From DASUSF01 sp036375275 (GTDB taxonomy: Bacteria > Pseudomonadota > Alphaproteobacteria > Geminicoccales > Geminicoccaceae), in assembly GCA_036375275.1 (NCBI GenBank), contig DASUSF010000435.1:1-21791 (forward strand): 21,791 bases of DNA. The letters run 5' to 3'. Position numbers and translations under genes: made by a program. Positions within the stretch are counted from its first letter, which is position 1. Each line of letters starts with the position of its first letter. The notes under the pieces were generated by a model, which saw only the letters and a list, made by a program, of their open reading frames with translations, was not told the DNA's origin and did no database searches. Of this stretch, positions 1-6,571 are shown piece after piece.

Positions 1-1
1 A

Positions 2-562
2 GGGCTTGCGGTCGTCTTCGCCTTCCTGCTCTATGCCGGCGAGCCGGGTGGCCTGATCGGCGAGGTGGAGACCTTCCTCGCGGTGGCGATGTCCGAGATC
101 GGCGTGATCGAGGCGGGCGATCCCTTGCCCCCCGACCTGACCGGTCTCGCCTACCTGTTCCCCGGCCTGATGGCGAGCTCATGGCTGCTGATGACCTCCC
201 TGAACGGGGTCCTCGCCCAGCGCGTCGCCGTCAGGCTCGGCCGCAACCTCCGTCCCGGACCGGCCTACAGCGAGCTCGAGCTGCCGCCCTGGCTGTGGAT
301 CGCGGTCGCCATCGCGGCCGGCCTGTCGCTGCTCGGCGGCAGCACCGGCTTCCTCGGCGGCGCGCTCCTGATGGTGCTGGCGGTCCCCTACCTGTTCCTC
401 GGCCTGGCGGTGGCTCACCATGCCGCGCGCCGCTGGCCCCACCGCAGGGCTGCGCTGTTCGCCCTCTACGCCTGCCTTGTCCTGCTCGGCTGGCCAGCCC
501 TGCTCGTGGTGCTGCTCGGCTTCATCGAGGACTGGGCGAAGCTTCGTCAGCGACTGACGTGA
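2..562 (+). CDS. DUF2232 family membrane protein, 5' end outside window
   Basis: This reading frame is open from the first complete codon of the window (position 2) to a TGA at 560-562, so the true start lies upstream and only about 186 C-terminal residues are visible. The visible part is strongly hydrophobic, with four or five likely membrane segments (about residues 1-15, 48-65, 95-115, 118-140 and 150-178). It carries a loop with FPGLMASSWLLMTSLNG followed by an Arg-rich stretch and the segment ELELPPWLW, which I recognise from alphaproteobacterial DUF2232 proteins. These sit between rpsR and rplI in many alphaproteobacteria, and the gene here ends 19 bases before rplI, matching that order. 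The molecular function of the family is not established. The GTG at 65 is an internal codon and not a convincing start. Confidence 0.8.
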   Translation, partial: GLAVVFAFLLYAGEPGGLIGEVETFLAVAMSEIGVIEAGDPLPPDLTGLAYLFPGLMASSWLLMTSLNGVLAQRVAVRLGRNLRPGPAYSELELPPWLWIAVAIAAGLSLLGGSTGFLGGALLMVLAVPYLFLGLAVAHHAARRWPHRRAALFALYACLVLLGWPALLVVLLGFIEDWAKLRQRLT

Positions 563-581
563 TGGTCAAGGAGATCGATCG

Positions 582-1160
582 ATGGACGTGATCCTGCTCG
601 AGCGGGTCGAAAAGCTCGGTCAGATGGGAGAGGTGGTCAGCGTCAAGGACGGCTTCGCCCGCAACTACCTCGTGCCGCGCGGCAAGGCGCTGCGCGCGAC
701 CAAGGCCAACCGCGAGGCCTTCGAGCGCCGTCGCGCGCAGCTCGAGGCGACCAATCTGGAACGTCGGAGCGAGGCCGAGGCGCTGCGCGAGCGGGTCGAC
801 GGGATGGGGGTCGTGGTGATCCGCCAGGCCGGCGAGGGCGGCCATCTCTACGGCTCGGTCAACCCCCGCGACGTCGCGGACGCGCTCGAGGCGGAGGGCC
901 TGACCGTCAGCCGCCAGCAGGTCCGGATGGACGCCGCGCTCAAGAGCCTCGGCGTTCACCAGGTCCGGGTCGCGCTCCACCCCGAGGTCGACGCCTTCAT
1001 CACCGTCAACGTCGCGCGCAGCCCCGAGGAGGCCGAGATCCAGGCCAATCCCGAGCTCGCCGAGGCGGCCGCCCGCGCCGAGGAGGAGGCTGCGGCCGAA
1101 GCCGCCGAAGCCGGTCGCGGCGGCACCGGGCTCGCGGACGAGGACGACCTGACCGTCTGA
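582..1160 (+). CDS. rplI: 50S ribosomal protein L9
   Basis: Large-subunit ribosomal protein that binds 23S rRNA near the L1 stalk and helps maintain reading frame. The N-terminal L9 signature is clear at residues 13-36 (GQMGEVVSVKDGFARNYLVP and following), followed by the long connecting helix rich in Arg, Glu and Lys (about 40-78) and the C-terminal L9 domain (about 80-150). The protein is 192 residues, longer than the roughly 150 of E. coli L9. The extra C-terminal tail is Ala/Glu-rich and acidic (about 150-192), a type of extension I recall from alphaproteobacteria. The ATG at 582 has an excellent AAGGAG ribosome-binding site at 568-573, eight bases upstream. It follows the DUF2232 gene by 19 bases and is probably co-transcribed with the ribosomal genes off the left edge. 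Confidence 0.97.
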   Translation: MDVILLERVEKLGQMGEVVSVKDGFARNYLVPRGKALRATKANREAFERRRAQLEATNLERRSEAEALRERVDGMGVVVIRQAGEGGHLYGSVNPRDVADALEAEGLTVSRQQVRMDAALKSLGVHQVRVALHPEVDAFITVNVARSPEEAEIQANPELAEAAARAEEEAAAEAAEAGRGGTGLADEDDLTV

Positions 1161-1176
1161 CGGCCGGGCGAAAAGG

Positions 1177-1205
1177 TTGGCGGTACCGGGCCGGCTTGGT
1201 GTAGA
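1177..1205 (+). promoter_or_regulatory. Possible phaR promoter
   Basis: In the 78-base gap between rplI and phaR, TTGGCG (1177-1182) resembles a -35 box and TGTAGA (1200-1205) a poor -10 box, with 17 bases between them. Only three of six bases match the -10 consensus, so this is a weak candidate. phaR could also be read through from rplI, since I see no terminator in the gap. Confidence 0.25.
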
Positions 1206-1238
1206 CGGACCGCCTGAGCGACAGTCATCGGACCATCC

Positions 1239-1859
1239 ATGTGTGCCGCGCGCGTCAAGAACGGTGAAGGCGACGAGAAGGTCGCCGTGGTCAAGAAGTA
1301 CGCCAACCGGCGGCTGTACAACACGGCGAGCAGCACCTACGTCACGCTCGACGAGCTCAGCAAGATGGTCCGGGCCGGCGAGCAGTTCGTCGTCTACGAC
1401 GCCAAGAGCGGCGAGGATCTCACCCGCTCGGTGCTCACCCAGATCATTCTCGAGGAGGACAGCAAGGGGCGGAACCTGCTGCCGATCAGCTTCCTGCGCC
1501 AGCTGATCAGCTACTACGACGACAGCCTGCGCGCGTTCCTGCCGCGCTACCTGGAGCTCAGCATGGAGAACTTCATGCGCAACCAGGAGCAGATCCGCCG
1601 CTACATCGAGGGCACCTTCGGCAGCTTCTTCCCGGTCGGGCAGTTCGAGGACATGGCGCGGCAGAACATGGCGCTGTTCCAGCGCGCCGCCAACATCTTC
1701 ACGCCCGGACAGGCGGACGACGCCGGGGCGGGGGCGGAGGCGGGAGGGGCGCCTGCGGACGCGGCGACCTCACGCCAGATCGATCAGCTCAACGCCAAGA
1801 TCGACGCCCTGGAGAAGCAGATCGGGGAGCTCGCCGCCAATCGCGACGAGGACCGCTAG
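1239..1859 (+). CDS. phaR: Polyhydroxyalkanoate synthesis regulator PhaR
   Basis: PhaR proteins bind both DNA and polyhydroxyalkanoate granules and repress phasin genes until polymer forms. The 206-residue product has the PHB/PHA accumulation regulator N-terminal domain at about residues 16-78 (KKYANRRLYNTASSTYVTLD, then VVYDAKSGEDLTRSVLTQII). The second conserved block is at about 80-125 (LLPISFLRQLISYYDDSLRAF, LELSMENFMRNQEQIRRYI). After an Ala/Gly-rich linker the C-terminus (about 178-200) has a heptad-like pattern suggesting a coiled coil. The ATG at 1239 lacks a strong ribosome-binding site; a GTG at 1287, just before the conserved domain, is an alternative. No pha structural genes are in the window. 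The TAG stop (1857-1859) lies inside the left arm of the palindromic repeat that follows. Confidence 0.93.
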   Translation: MCAARVKNGEGDEKVAVVKKYANRRLYNTASSTYVTLDELSKMVRAGEQFVVYDAKSGEDLTRSVLTQIILEEDSKGRNLLPISFLRQLISYYDDSLRAFLPRYLELSMENFMRNQEQIRRYIEGTFGSFFPVGQFEDMARQNMALFQRAANIFTPGQADDAGAGAEAGGAPADAATSRQIDQLNAKIDALEKQIGELAANRDEDR

Positions 1860-1919
1860 AGCATCATCCGCTTAGGTAGAACCGCTTTTCTGAGCCATTA
1901 CGCGGATAGAGATGCTCTA
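1857..1919. repeat. Palindromic intergenic repeat, phaR 3' side
   Basis: An inverted repeat with two-part arms: TAGAGCATC (1857-1865) plus ATCCGC (1866-1871) pair with GCGGAT (1902-1907) plus GATGCTCTA (1911-1919). That gives 15 perfectly complementary base pairs interrupted by a 3-base bulge (AGA, 1908-1910), around a 30-base loop. The element is clearly less GC-rich than its surroundings. Its overall form (ends of the type TAGAGCATC/GATGCTCTA) resembles dispersed intergenic palindromes of alphaproteobacteria. It sits in a convergent gap and could also terminate transcription from both sides. Whether other copies exist in the genome cannot be seen here. Confidence 0.7.
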
Positions 1920-1936
1920 CATATTGAGATAGAGCA

Positions 1937-1998
1937 GTTTTCTTCCCATGAGCGAAGGGTCTGCCTCGACTTGAAGCTGGTTCCAACTCATCGGAAAC
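1937..1998. repeat. Second, imperfect inverted repeat in same gap
   Basis: GTTTTCTTCCCATGAG (1937-1952) is partly complementary to CTCATCGGAAAC (1987-1998): CTCAT pairs perfectly with ATGAG, then GGAA with TTCC after one mismatch, then AC with GT after a gap. The loop contains further short partial complementarity. It lies immediately after the first palindrome, and the two may be halves of one composite element. Evidence is weaker than for the first repeat. Confidence 0.4.
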
Positions 1999-2012
1999 TC
2001 CTCCAGGCGCGT

Positions 2013-2210
2013 TCAGTCGCTCCAGCCGCTGCCGTCGTCGAACCAGGTCCCGTCCGACCAGGCGCCGGCGCGCGCCGCCGCATCGGGGACGAGGCGGCCC
2101 GCGGCCAGGACCAGCGCCAGCCGGCTGGTGCCGGTGAGCAGGCTCCGCCGGGTCATCCGCATCCGGCCGCCGGTCGCGGCCGTCCCACCCGGCGGTGGCG
2201 TCCCGCTCAT
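2013..2210 (-). CDS. 65-residue Tat-signal mini-protein, unknown function
   Basis: Small gene whose ATG (2208-2210) overlaps the TGA of the preceding peroxidase gene by four bases (ATGA), the same arrangement as two other junctions in this chain; this makes coupled translation likely. The 65-residue product has a twin-arginine motif, MTRRSLLTG, at residues 19-27, then a hydrophobic stretch LALVLAAG and a DAAARAGA segment that could be a signal-peptidase site. If cleaved there, the mature product would be only about 15-18 residues, ending AWSDGTWFDDGSGWSD: three Trp, five Asp, almost no positive charge. Internal Met at 17 and 19 are alternative starts giving a more usual Tat leader. I do not recognise the family and assign no function. 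Confidence 0.55.
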   Translation of the reverse strand: MSGTPPPGGTAATGGRMRMTRRSLLTGTSRLALVLAAGRLVPDAAARAGAWSDGTWFDDGSGWSD

Positions 2211-2782
2211 CGCTGCCGTCCCAGGGTGAAGAACTCCGGGTTCGGTCGCATGCTGGTCAGCTGCGCCATGCGGTTGGAGAGGGCGAACAGCGCGACGATC
2301 GCGCCGATGTCCCAGATGTCGTCCCGCGAGAAGCCGTGCACCGCCAGCGCCTCCACGTCGTCGTCGTCGAACAGCTCCGGCGTCCGCGCGAGCTTGACCG
2401 CCGCCTTGAGCATCGCGCGCTGCCGTACCGGGAGGTCGGCCTTCCGCCAGTTGACGGCGATCTGGTCGCCGAGCAGCGGGTCCTTGCTGAAGATCCTGAG
2501 CAGCGCGCCGTGCGCCACGACGCAGTAGGTGCACTGGTTGGCGGCGCTGGTCGCCACCACGATCATCTCCTTCTCCGCCTTGCTGAGGCCGCCCTCCCGG
2601 AGCATCAGGGCATCGTAGTAGGCGAAGAAGGCCCGGAACTCGTCCGGGCGCCGGGCGAGCGCCAGGAACACGTTCGGGACGAAGCCGGTCTTCAGGACGA
2701 CCTCCTGAATCCGCGCGCGGAGGTCGGGCGCGAGGTCCGCCTCGTCCGGCACGCCGAAGGCGCTGATCGGATCATCGCTCAA
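2207..2782 (-). CDS. AhpD-like peroxidase-related enzyme (CMD family)
   Basis: The 191-residue protein belongs to the AhpD/carboxymuconolactone decarboxylase superfamily, in the group annotated as peroxidase-related enzymes. The active-site motif is complete: C84-T-Y-C87 with His91 (NQCTYCVVAHG), which in AhpD forms the redox dithiol and proton relay. The N-terminal segment (FGVPDEADL, TGFVPNVFLALARRPDEFRAF) is also typical. The family reduces peroxides or serves as a thiol reductase; the true substrate here is unknown. The start is TTG (2780-2782), unusual but supported by GGAG at 2791-2794, eight bases upstream, and because the conserved N-terminus begins within a few residues. It starts 16 bases after the MarR gene ends and shares an ATGA overlap with the following mini-gene. 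Confidence 0.88.
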   Translation of the reverse strand: MSDDPISAFGVPDEADLAPDLRARIQEVVLKTGFVPNVFLALARRPDEFRAFFAYYDALMLREGGLSKAEKEMIVVATSAANQCTYCVVAHGALLRIFSKDPLLGDQIAVNWRKADLPVRQRAMLKAAVKLARTPELFDDDDVEALAVHGFSRDDIWDIGAIVALFALSNRMAQLTSMRPNPEFFTLGRQR

Positions 2783-2798
2783 CCGGCGGCTCCGGCGG

Positions 2799-3251
2799 TC
2801 ACCTGGAGTAGGTGATGTAGTTGCTCCAGTAGCGCTCGATCGCGCTCAGCACCCGGTTGGTCTGGCTGAGCTGCTCCTCGTCGACCACCTCCCGGGCGAG
2901 CTGGTCGGCGTTGGTCTGGTAGAGCTGGTCGATCCGCTCGGTGAGCTCGAGCCCCTTCTCGGACACCCGGACCCGGGTCATCCGCCGGTCGTGCGGCGAG
3001 CGTTCCTGGGTCAGGTAGCCGTTCTCGACCAGCTTCTTCACGTTGTACGACACGTTGGAGCCGAGATAGTAGCCCCGTGCAGTAAGCTCGCCGACCGTCA
3101 GCTGCTCGTTGCTGATGTTCGAGAGAATCAACGTCTGCACGTTGTTGATGTCCTCGACTCCGAGCCGGTCGAGCTCGGTCTTGATGACATCGAGGAAGCG
3201 GCGGTGGAGGCGTTCGATCAACCGAATTGATTCGAGATAGCTTTGCTTCAC
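2799..3251 (-). CDS. ldtR: MarR family regulator, LdtR-like
   Basis: A 150-residue winged-helix protein. The block LTARGYYLGSNVSYNVKKLV (about 56-75) is the recognition-helix region and SPHDRRM (85-91) the wing with the conserved DRR. The long N-terminal helix (SYLESIRLIERLHRRFLDVI) and the sequence GVEDINNVQTL match my memory of LdtR, an alphaproteobacterial MarR member studied in Liberibacter and Sinorhizobium as a regulator of an L,D-transpeptidase and stress tolerance. The symbol rests on recall, not alignment. Translation starts at GTG (3249-3251) with a modest AGG six bases upstream. It lies 39 bases after mmsB on the same strand, so it may be part of that operon or have its own promoter; no L,D-transpeptidase gene is nearby. 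Confidence 0.82.
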   Translation of the reverse strand: MKQSYLESIRLIERLHRRFLDVIKTELDRLGVEDINNVQTLILSNISNEQLTVGELTARGYYLGSNVSYNVKKLVENGYLTQERSPHDRRMTRVRVSEKGLELTERIDQLYQTNADQLAREVVDEEQLSQTNRVLSAIERYWSNYITYSR

Positions 3252-3290
3252 GGTTGCCTGAGCCCTAGCTTGAGACGCGTTGTTGCCGGA

Positions 3291-4217
3291 TTACGAGCAT
3301 GACGTGGGTCGATTTGCAACCTTTGTTCCTAGTTCCCCGGACACCAGCTTGATGATTCCGGAGAAATCGAGCCCGCCGTGTCCGCCGGCGGTCATCAGGG
3401 CGTACAGGCTCCTCGCCTGGGCGCCCATCGGGGTCGCGCTGTCCGCGGCGAGCGCCGCGTCCTGCGCGAGGCGGAGGTCCTTGGCCATCATCGCGGCCGT
3501 GAAGCCGGCGGCGTAGTCGCGGTTCGCGGGCGATGACGGCACCGGGCCCGGCACGGGGCAGTAGCTGGTGATCGACCAGCACTGGCCGGACGACCGGCTG
3601 GTGACGTCGAACAGCTTCTGCGCGTCGAGGCCGAGCCGCTCCGCCAGCACGAACGCTTCCGCCACCACGATCATCGACGCGCCGAGGATCATGTTGTTGC
3701 AGATCTTGGCGAGCTGGCCGTTGCCCGCCGGGCCGGTGTGGACGATGGTCCGGCCCATCTGCTCGAGCAGGGGCCGGGCGCGCTCGAAGGTCGCTTCCTC
3801 GCCGCCGACCATGAAGGTGAGCGTCGCCGCCTCGGCCCCGGCCGAGCCGCCCGAGACCGGGGCATCGAGCATGGCGAGGCCGCGCTCCGCGGCGAGCGCG
3901 TGCAGGGCGCGCGCGGTCACGACGTCGATCGTCGAGCAGTCGATCAGGAGGGCGTCGTTCCGGACCTGGGCGAGCACGCCGCCGTCGCCGGTCAGCACCT
4001 CCCGGACGTGGCGGCCTTCCGGCAGCATGGTGATGACCACGTCGGCGCCTGCGGCGGCGCGCGCCGCGGATGCGGCCGCCACCGCGCCGGCCGCGCGGGC
4101 CGCCTCGACCGCCTGCGGCACCAGGTCGAAGGCGCGGACGACGTTGCCGGCCTTGAGGAGGTTCTGGGCCATCGGCAGGCCCATGTTGCCGAGGCCGATG
4201 AAGCCGATCTCGCTCAT
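3291..4217 (-). CDS. mmsB: 3-hydroxyisobutyrate dehydrogenase
   Basis: NAD-dependent enzyme of valine breakdown that oxidises 3-hydroxyisobutyrate to methylmalonate semialdehyde. The 308-residue product shows the Rossmann motif GLGNMG at 8-13 inside the family signature (IGFIGLGNMGLPMAQNL). The substrate-binding block is DAPVSGG (118-124), and the catalytic region GNGQLAKICNN has the expected Lys171 and Asn175. The C-terminal helical domain includes KDLRLAQDAA and ends a few residues beyond the usual DFSGII region. The ATG (4215-4217) overlaps the TGA of the upstream hydrolase gene by four bases, with GGAGAGG as a good ribosome-binding site just before it. Substrate assignment is strengthened by the two preceding genes, which make its substrate. 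Other beta-hydroxyacid dehydrogenases are the alternative. Confidence 0.94.
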   Translation of the reverse strand: MSEIGFIGLGNMGLPMAQNLLKAGNVVRAFDLVPQAVEAARAAGAVAAASAARAAAGADVVITMLPEGRHVREVLTGDGGVLAQVRNDALLIDCSTIDVVTARALHALAAERGLAMLDAPVSGGSAGAEAATLTFMVGGEEATFERARPLLEQMGRTIVHTGPAGNGQLAKICNNMILGASMIVVAEAFVLAERLGLDAQKLFDVTSRSSGQCWSITSYCPVPGPVPSSPANRDYAAGFTAAMMAKDLRLAQDAALAADSATPMGAQARSLYALMTAGGHGGLDFSGIIKLVSGELGTKVANRPTSCS

Positions 4218-5311
4218 GCGCCCGCCTCTCCGCTCGCAAGCTCGAGATCGCCGCCGGGAAGCGGGTCGAAGAAGCGTTCCACGTCCGCCTCGCTCACGTC
4301 CTCGAGCCGGGCCGGCCGCCAGGCCGGCCGTTGGTCCTTGTCCACGATCAGGGCGCGCACGCCTTCACGGAAATCATGCCCTTCGAGGAACCTGTGGACA
4401 AGCCGGTACTCCAGGCGCATGGCATCGTCGAAGCGCCCGATCCGGCGCCCCCGCCGGAGCTGCTCGAAGGCGACCCTGAGGCTCGTCGGCGACTTCTTCC
4501 GGAGGACGGCGAGCGTCTCCTCGCCGAACTGGCTCGTCTCCTGCTCAAGATTGAGCAGGATCCCGTCGAGGCTGTTGGCTCTGAAGCAGACGTTGATCCG
4601 GTCGAGAAGGGACTCGATCGGCGCGGCCCGGGGCGGCATATTCAGTTCGCCGAGCGCGGTCGCCACCTGCTCCTCGACACGGGGACCAGGCTCGATCGCC
4701 GAGAGTCGCTGCGTGAGGTCGGGCAGGAGCGACGACGGGACGAACGCGCCCGCAATGCCGAGCGCCAAGCAATCCGCACCGGTCAGGCGGTGTCCGGTGA
4801 GGCCGAGATACATCCCCGCCTCGCCCGGCAGCCGCGGCAGCGCCCAGGTGCCGCCGACGTCCGGGAAGAAGCCGATCCCGGTCTCCGGCATGGCGAAGGT
4901 GGTCCGCTCGGTCGCGATCCGGTAGCGGCCGTGGATCGAGATGCCGACCCCGCCGCCCATCACGATGCCGTCGAGCAGCGCGATGTACGGCTTCGGGAAG
5001 TGGAACAGCCGCGCGTTCAGCCGGTATTCGGTGCGGAAGAAGCGCGCCGCCACGTCGACGCCGTGGCGCTCGACCTCCTCGGCCACCCAGCGGATGTCGC
5101 CGCCGGCACAGAAGGCGCGCTCGCCGGCGCCCTCGACGATCACCGCGGCGACCTCCGGGTCACCTTCCCAGGCATCGAGCCCCCGGTGCAGAGCCTGGCA
5201 CATCCCGAGGGTCAGCGCGTTCAGCGCGCCCGGCCGGTCGAGGGTGACCAGCACGAGGCCGCCCCGCCGCTCGATCCGGATCCCGCCGTTCTGATCCGCG
5301 CCGCCGGTCAT
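4214..5311 (-). CDS. 3-hydroxyisobutyryl-CoA hydrolase
   Basis: Crotonase-fold thioesterase that releases 3-hydroxyisobutyrate from its CoA ester, the middle step of this valine-degradation block. The 365-residue length fits the HIBYL-CoA hydrolase group rather than the roughly 260-residue enoyl-CoA hydratases. Diagnostic motifs are the oxyanion-hole segment FCAGGDIRW (about 67-75), PKPYIALLDGIVMGGGVGIS (about 106-125), and FAMPETGIGFFPDVGGTWALP with the expected catalytic Glu143 and Asp151. The C-terminal region (KKSPTSLRVAFEQLRRG and EGVRALIVDKDQRPAW) is also typical. The frame stays open far upstream on this strand, but the real start is the ATG at 5309-5311, which overlaps the dehydrogenase stop as ATGA. 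There is no strong ribosome-binding site, so it probably depends on translational coupling. Confidence 0.94.
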   Translation of the reverse strand: MTGGADQNGGIRIERRGGLVLVTLDRPGALNALTLGMCQALHRGLDAWEGDPEVAAVIVEGAGERAFCAGGDIRWVAEEVERHGVDVAARFFRTEYRLNARLFHFPKPYIALLDGIVMGGGVGISIHGRYRIATERTTFAMPETGIGFFPDVGGTWALPRLPGEAGMYLGLTGHRLTGADCLALGIAGAFVPSSLLPDLTQRLSAIEPGPRVEEQVATALGELNMPPRAAPIESLLDRINVCFRANSLDGILLNLEQETSQFGEETLAVLRKKSPTSLRVAFEQLRRGRRIGRFDDAMRLEYRLVHRFLEGHDFREGVRALIVDKDQRPAWRPARLEDVSEADVERFFDPLPGGDLELASGEAGA

Positions 5312-6450
5312 TCGGCGAGCAGCCGGCGGGCGATGATCAGCCGCATGATCTCGTTGGTCCCTTCCAGGATCTGGTGCACCCGGACGTCGCGGAGGTAGCG
5401 CTCGATCTCGTAGTCCCTGATATAGCCGTAGCCGCCGTGCAACTGCAAAGCGTCGTTGCATATTTTGAAGGCAGCGTCGGTCGCGAACCGCTTCGCCATG
5501 GCACACGCGGTGGTGGCGTCGGGAGCGGCGGCGTCGAGCCTGGCTGCCGCCCGCCAGACCATGAGCCGCGCCGCCTCCAGATCGGTCGCCATGTCGGCGA
5601 GCGTGAACTGCGGGACCTGGAAATCGGCGATGCGCCGGCCGAACTGGCGGCGCTCCAGGATGTGCGCGCGGGCGCGCTCCAGGCACGCCCGGGCCGCCCC
5701 GAGAGCGCAGGCGGCGATGTTGATCCGCCCTCCGTCGAGGCCCGCCATGGCGATCTTGAACCCCTCGCCCTCGGCGCCGATGCGGTGATCCACCGGGACC
5801 GGGCAGTCCGCGAAGATCACGGCCGCGGTCGGCTGCGAATGCCAGCCGAGCTTCTTCTCCTGCTGGCCGAAGGACAATCCGGGCGCGCCGTTCTCGACCA
5901 GGACGCAGCTGATCCCCCCCGCCCCCTCCCCGCCGGTCCGGACCATGCAGGCGTAGACGTCGCTCACCCCGCCGCCCGAGATGAACGCCTTGCTGCCGTT
6001 CAGGACGTAGCGCCCGCCGTCGCGCGACGCCCGGGTCGTCAGCGCCGCCGCGTCCGAGCCGGCGCCGGGCTCGGTCAGGCAGTAGCTCGCGAACCGCTCC
6101 ATGGTCATGAGCGACGGCAGCCAGCGGCGCCGCTGCGCCTCGGTCCCGAAGCGGTCGATCATCCACGCGACCATGTTGTGGATCGAGAGGTAGGCGGCGG
6201 TCGAGGTGCAGCCGGCGGCCAGCTCCTCGAAGATGATCGCGGCATCGAGCCGGGACAGCCCCGAGCCGCCGACGTCGTCGCGCACGTAGATCCCGGCGAA
6301 GCCGAGTTCCGCCGCAGCCCGGAGCGCGGCGACGGGGAAGATGCAGCCCTCGTCCCAGGCCGCCGCATCCGGCGCCAGGTGCTGGTCCGCAAACTGCCGC
6401 GCGCTCGCCTGGAACGCGCGCTGATCCTCGTCCAGCTCGAACCCGATCAC
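5308..6450 (-). CDS. Acyl-CoA dehydrogenase, probably isobutyryl-CoA dehydrogenase
   Basis: FAD enzyme that introduces a 2,3 double bond into a short branched acyl-CoA. The 380 residues cover the whole family: N-terminal helical domain, FAD-contacting YCLTEPGAGSDA (123-134) and FISGGG (about 156-161), and the C-terminal domain with ERRQFGRRIADFQ. Near the C-terminus is the loop HQILEGTNEIMRLIIAR, where Glu363 is the predicted catalytic base. LHGGYGYIRDYEIERYLRDV is the usual late motif. Isobutyryl-CoA as substrate (ACAD8-like) is inferred from the two downstream valine-pathway genes. Start is GTG (6448-6450) with GGAGG (complement of 6457-6461) six bases upstream. It is the first gene of the minus-strand chain and diverges from hemB. 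Other short-chain acyl-CoA specificities cannot be excluded. Confidence 0.92.
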   Translation of the reverse strand: MIGFELDEDQRAFQASARQFADQHLAPDAAAWDEGCIFPVAALRAAAELGFAGIYVRDDVGGSGLSRLDAAIIFEELAAGCTSTAAYLSIHNMVAWMIDRFGTEAQRRRWLPSLMTMERFASYCLTEPGAGSDAAALTTRASRDGGRYVLNGSKAFISGGGVSDVYACMVRTGGEGAGGISCVLVENGAPGLSFGQQEKKLGWHSQPTAAVIFADCPVPVDHRIGAEGEGFKIAMAGLDGGRINIAACALGAARACLERARAHILERRQFGRRIADFQVPQFTLADMATDLEAARLMVWRAAARLDAAAPDATTACAMAKRFATDAAFKICNDALQLHGGYGYIRDYEIERYLRDVRVHQILEGTNEIMRLIIARRLLAE

Positions 6451-6481
6451 CGGCTGCCTCCGCTCGGACCGGCGGCAGGAT

Positions 6482-6510
6482 GCCGCTTCGGCGCGCGGCT
6501 GAAAAGCGGC
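6482..6510. promoter_or_regulatory. Inverted repeat in divergent valine-operon/hemB region, possible operator
   Basis: GCCGCTT (6482-6488) and AAGCGGC (6504-6510) form a perfect 7-base inverted repeat, with half-site centres 22 bases apart, about two helical turns. It lies between the divergent acyl-CoA dehydrogenase gene and hemB, upstream of the hemB -35 box, where a regulator of the valine operon might bind. In sequence this GC-rich, a 7-base match can occur by chance, so this is only a candidate. Confidence 0.3.
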
Positions 6511-6519
6511 GCGATCTCG

Positions 6520-6547
6520 TTGGCAGGCGCGCGCCGCCGGCTATGAT
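6520..6547 (+). promoter_or_regulatory. Sigma70-type promoter for hemB
   Basis: TTGGCA (6520-6525) and TATGAT (6542-6547) each match five of six consensus bases and are separated by 16 bases. Transcription would start near 6554, leaving a leader of about 18 bases before the hemB ATG, enough to carry the AGGA at 6561-6564. This is the best promoter seen in the window; the -10 box stands out against very GC-rich surroundings. Confidence 0.6.
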
Positions 6548-6571
6548 CATGGTGCAGCCGAGGACAGGATC

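Noticed and set aside
1971..2528. Plus-strand 185-residue frame opposite the mini-gene and peroxidase
   Set aside because: It is antisense to a well-supported AhpD-like gene with an intact CxxC-His site and has low-complexity composition.
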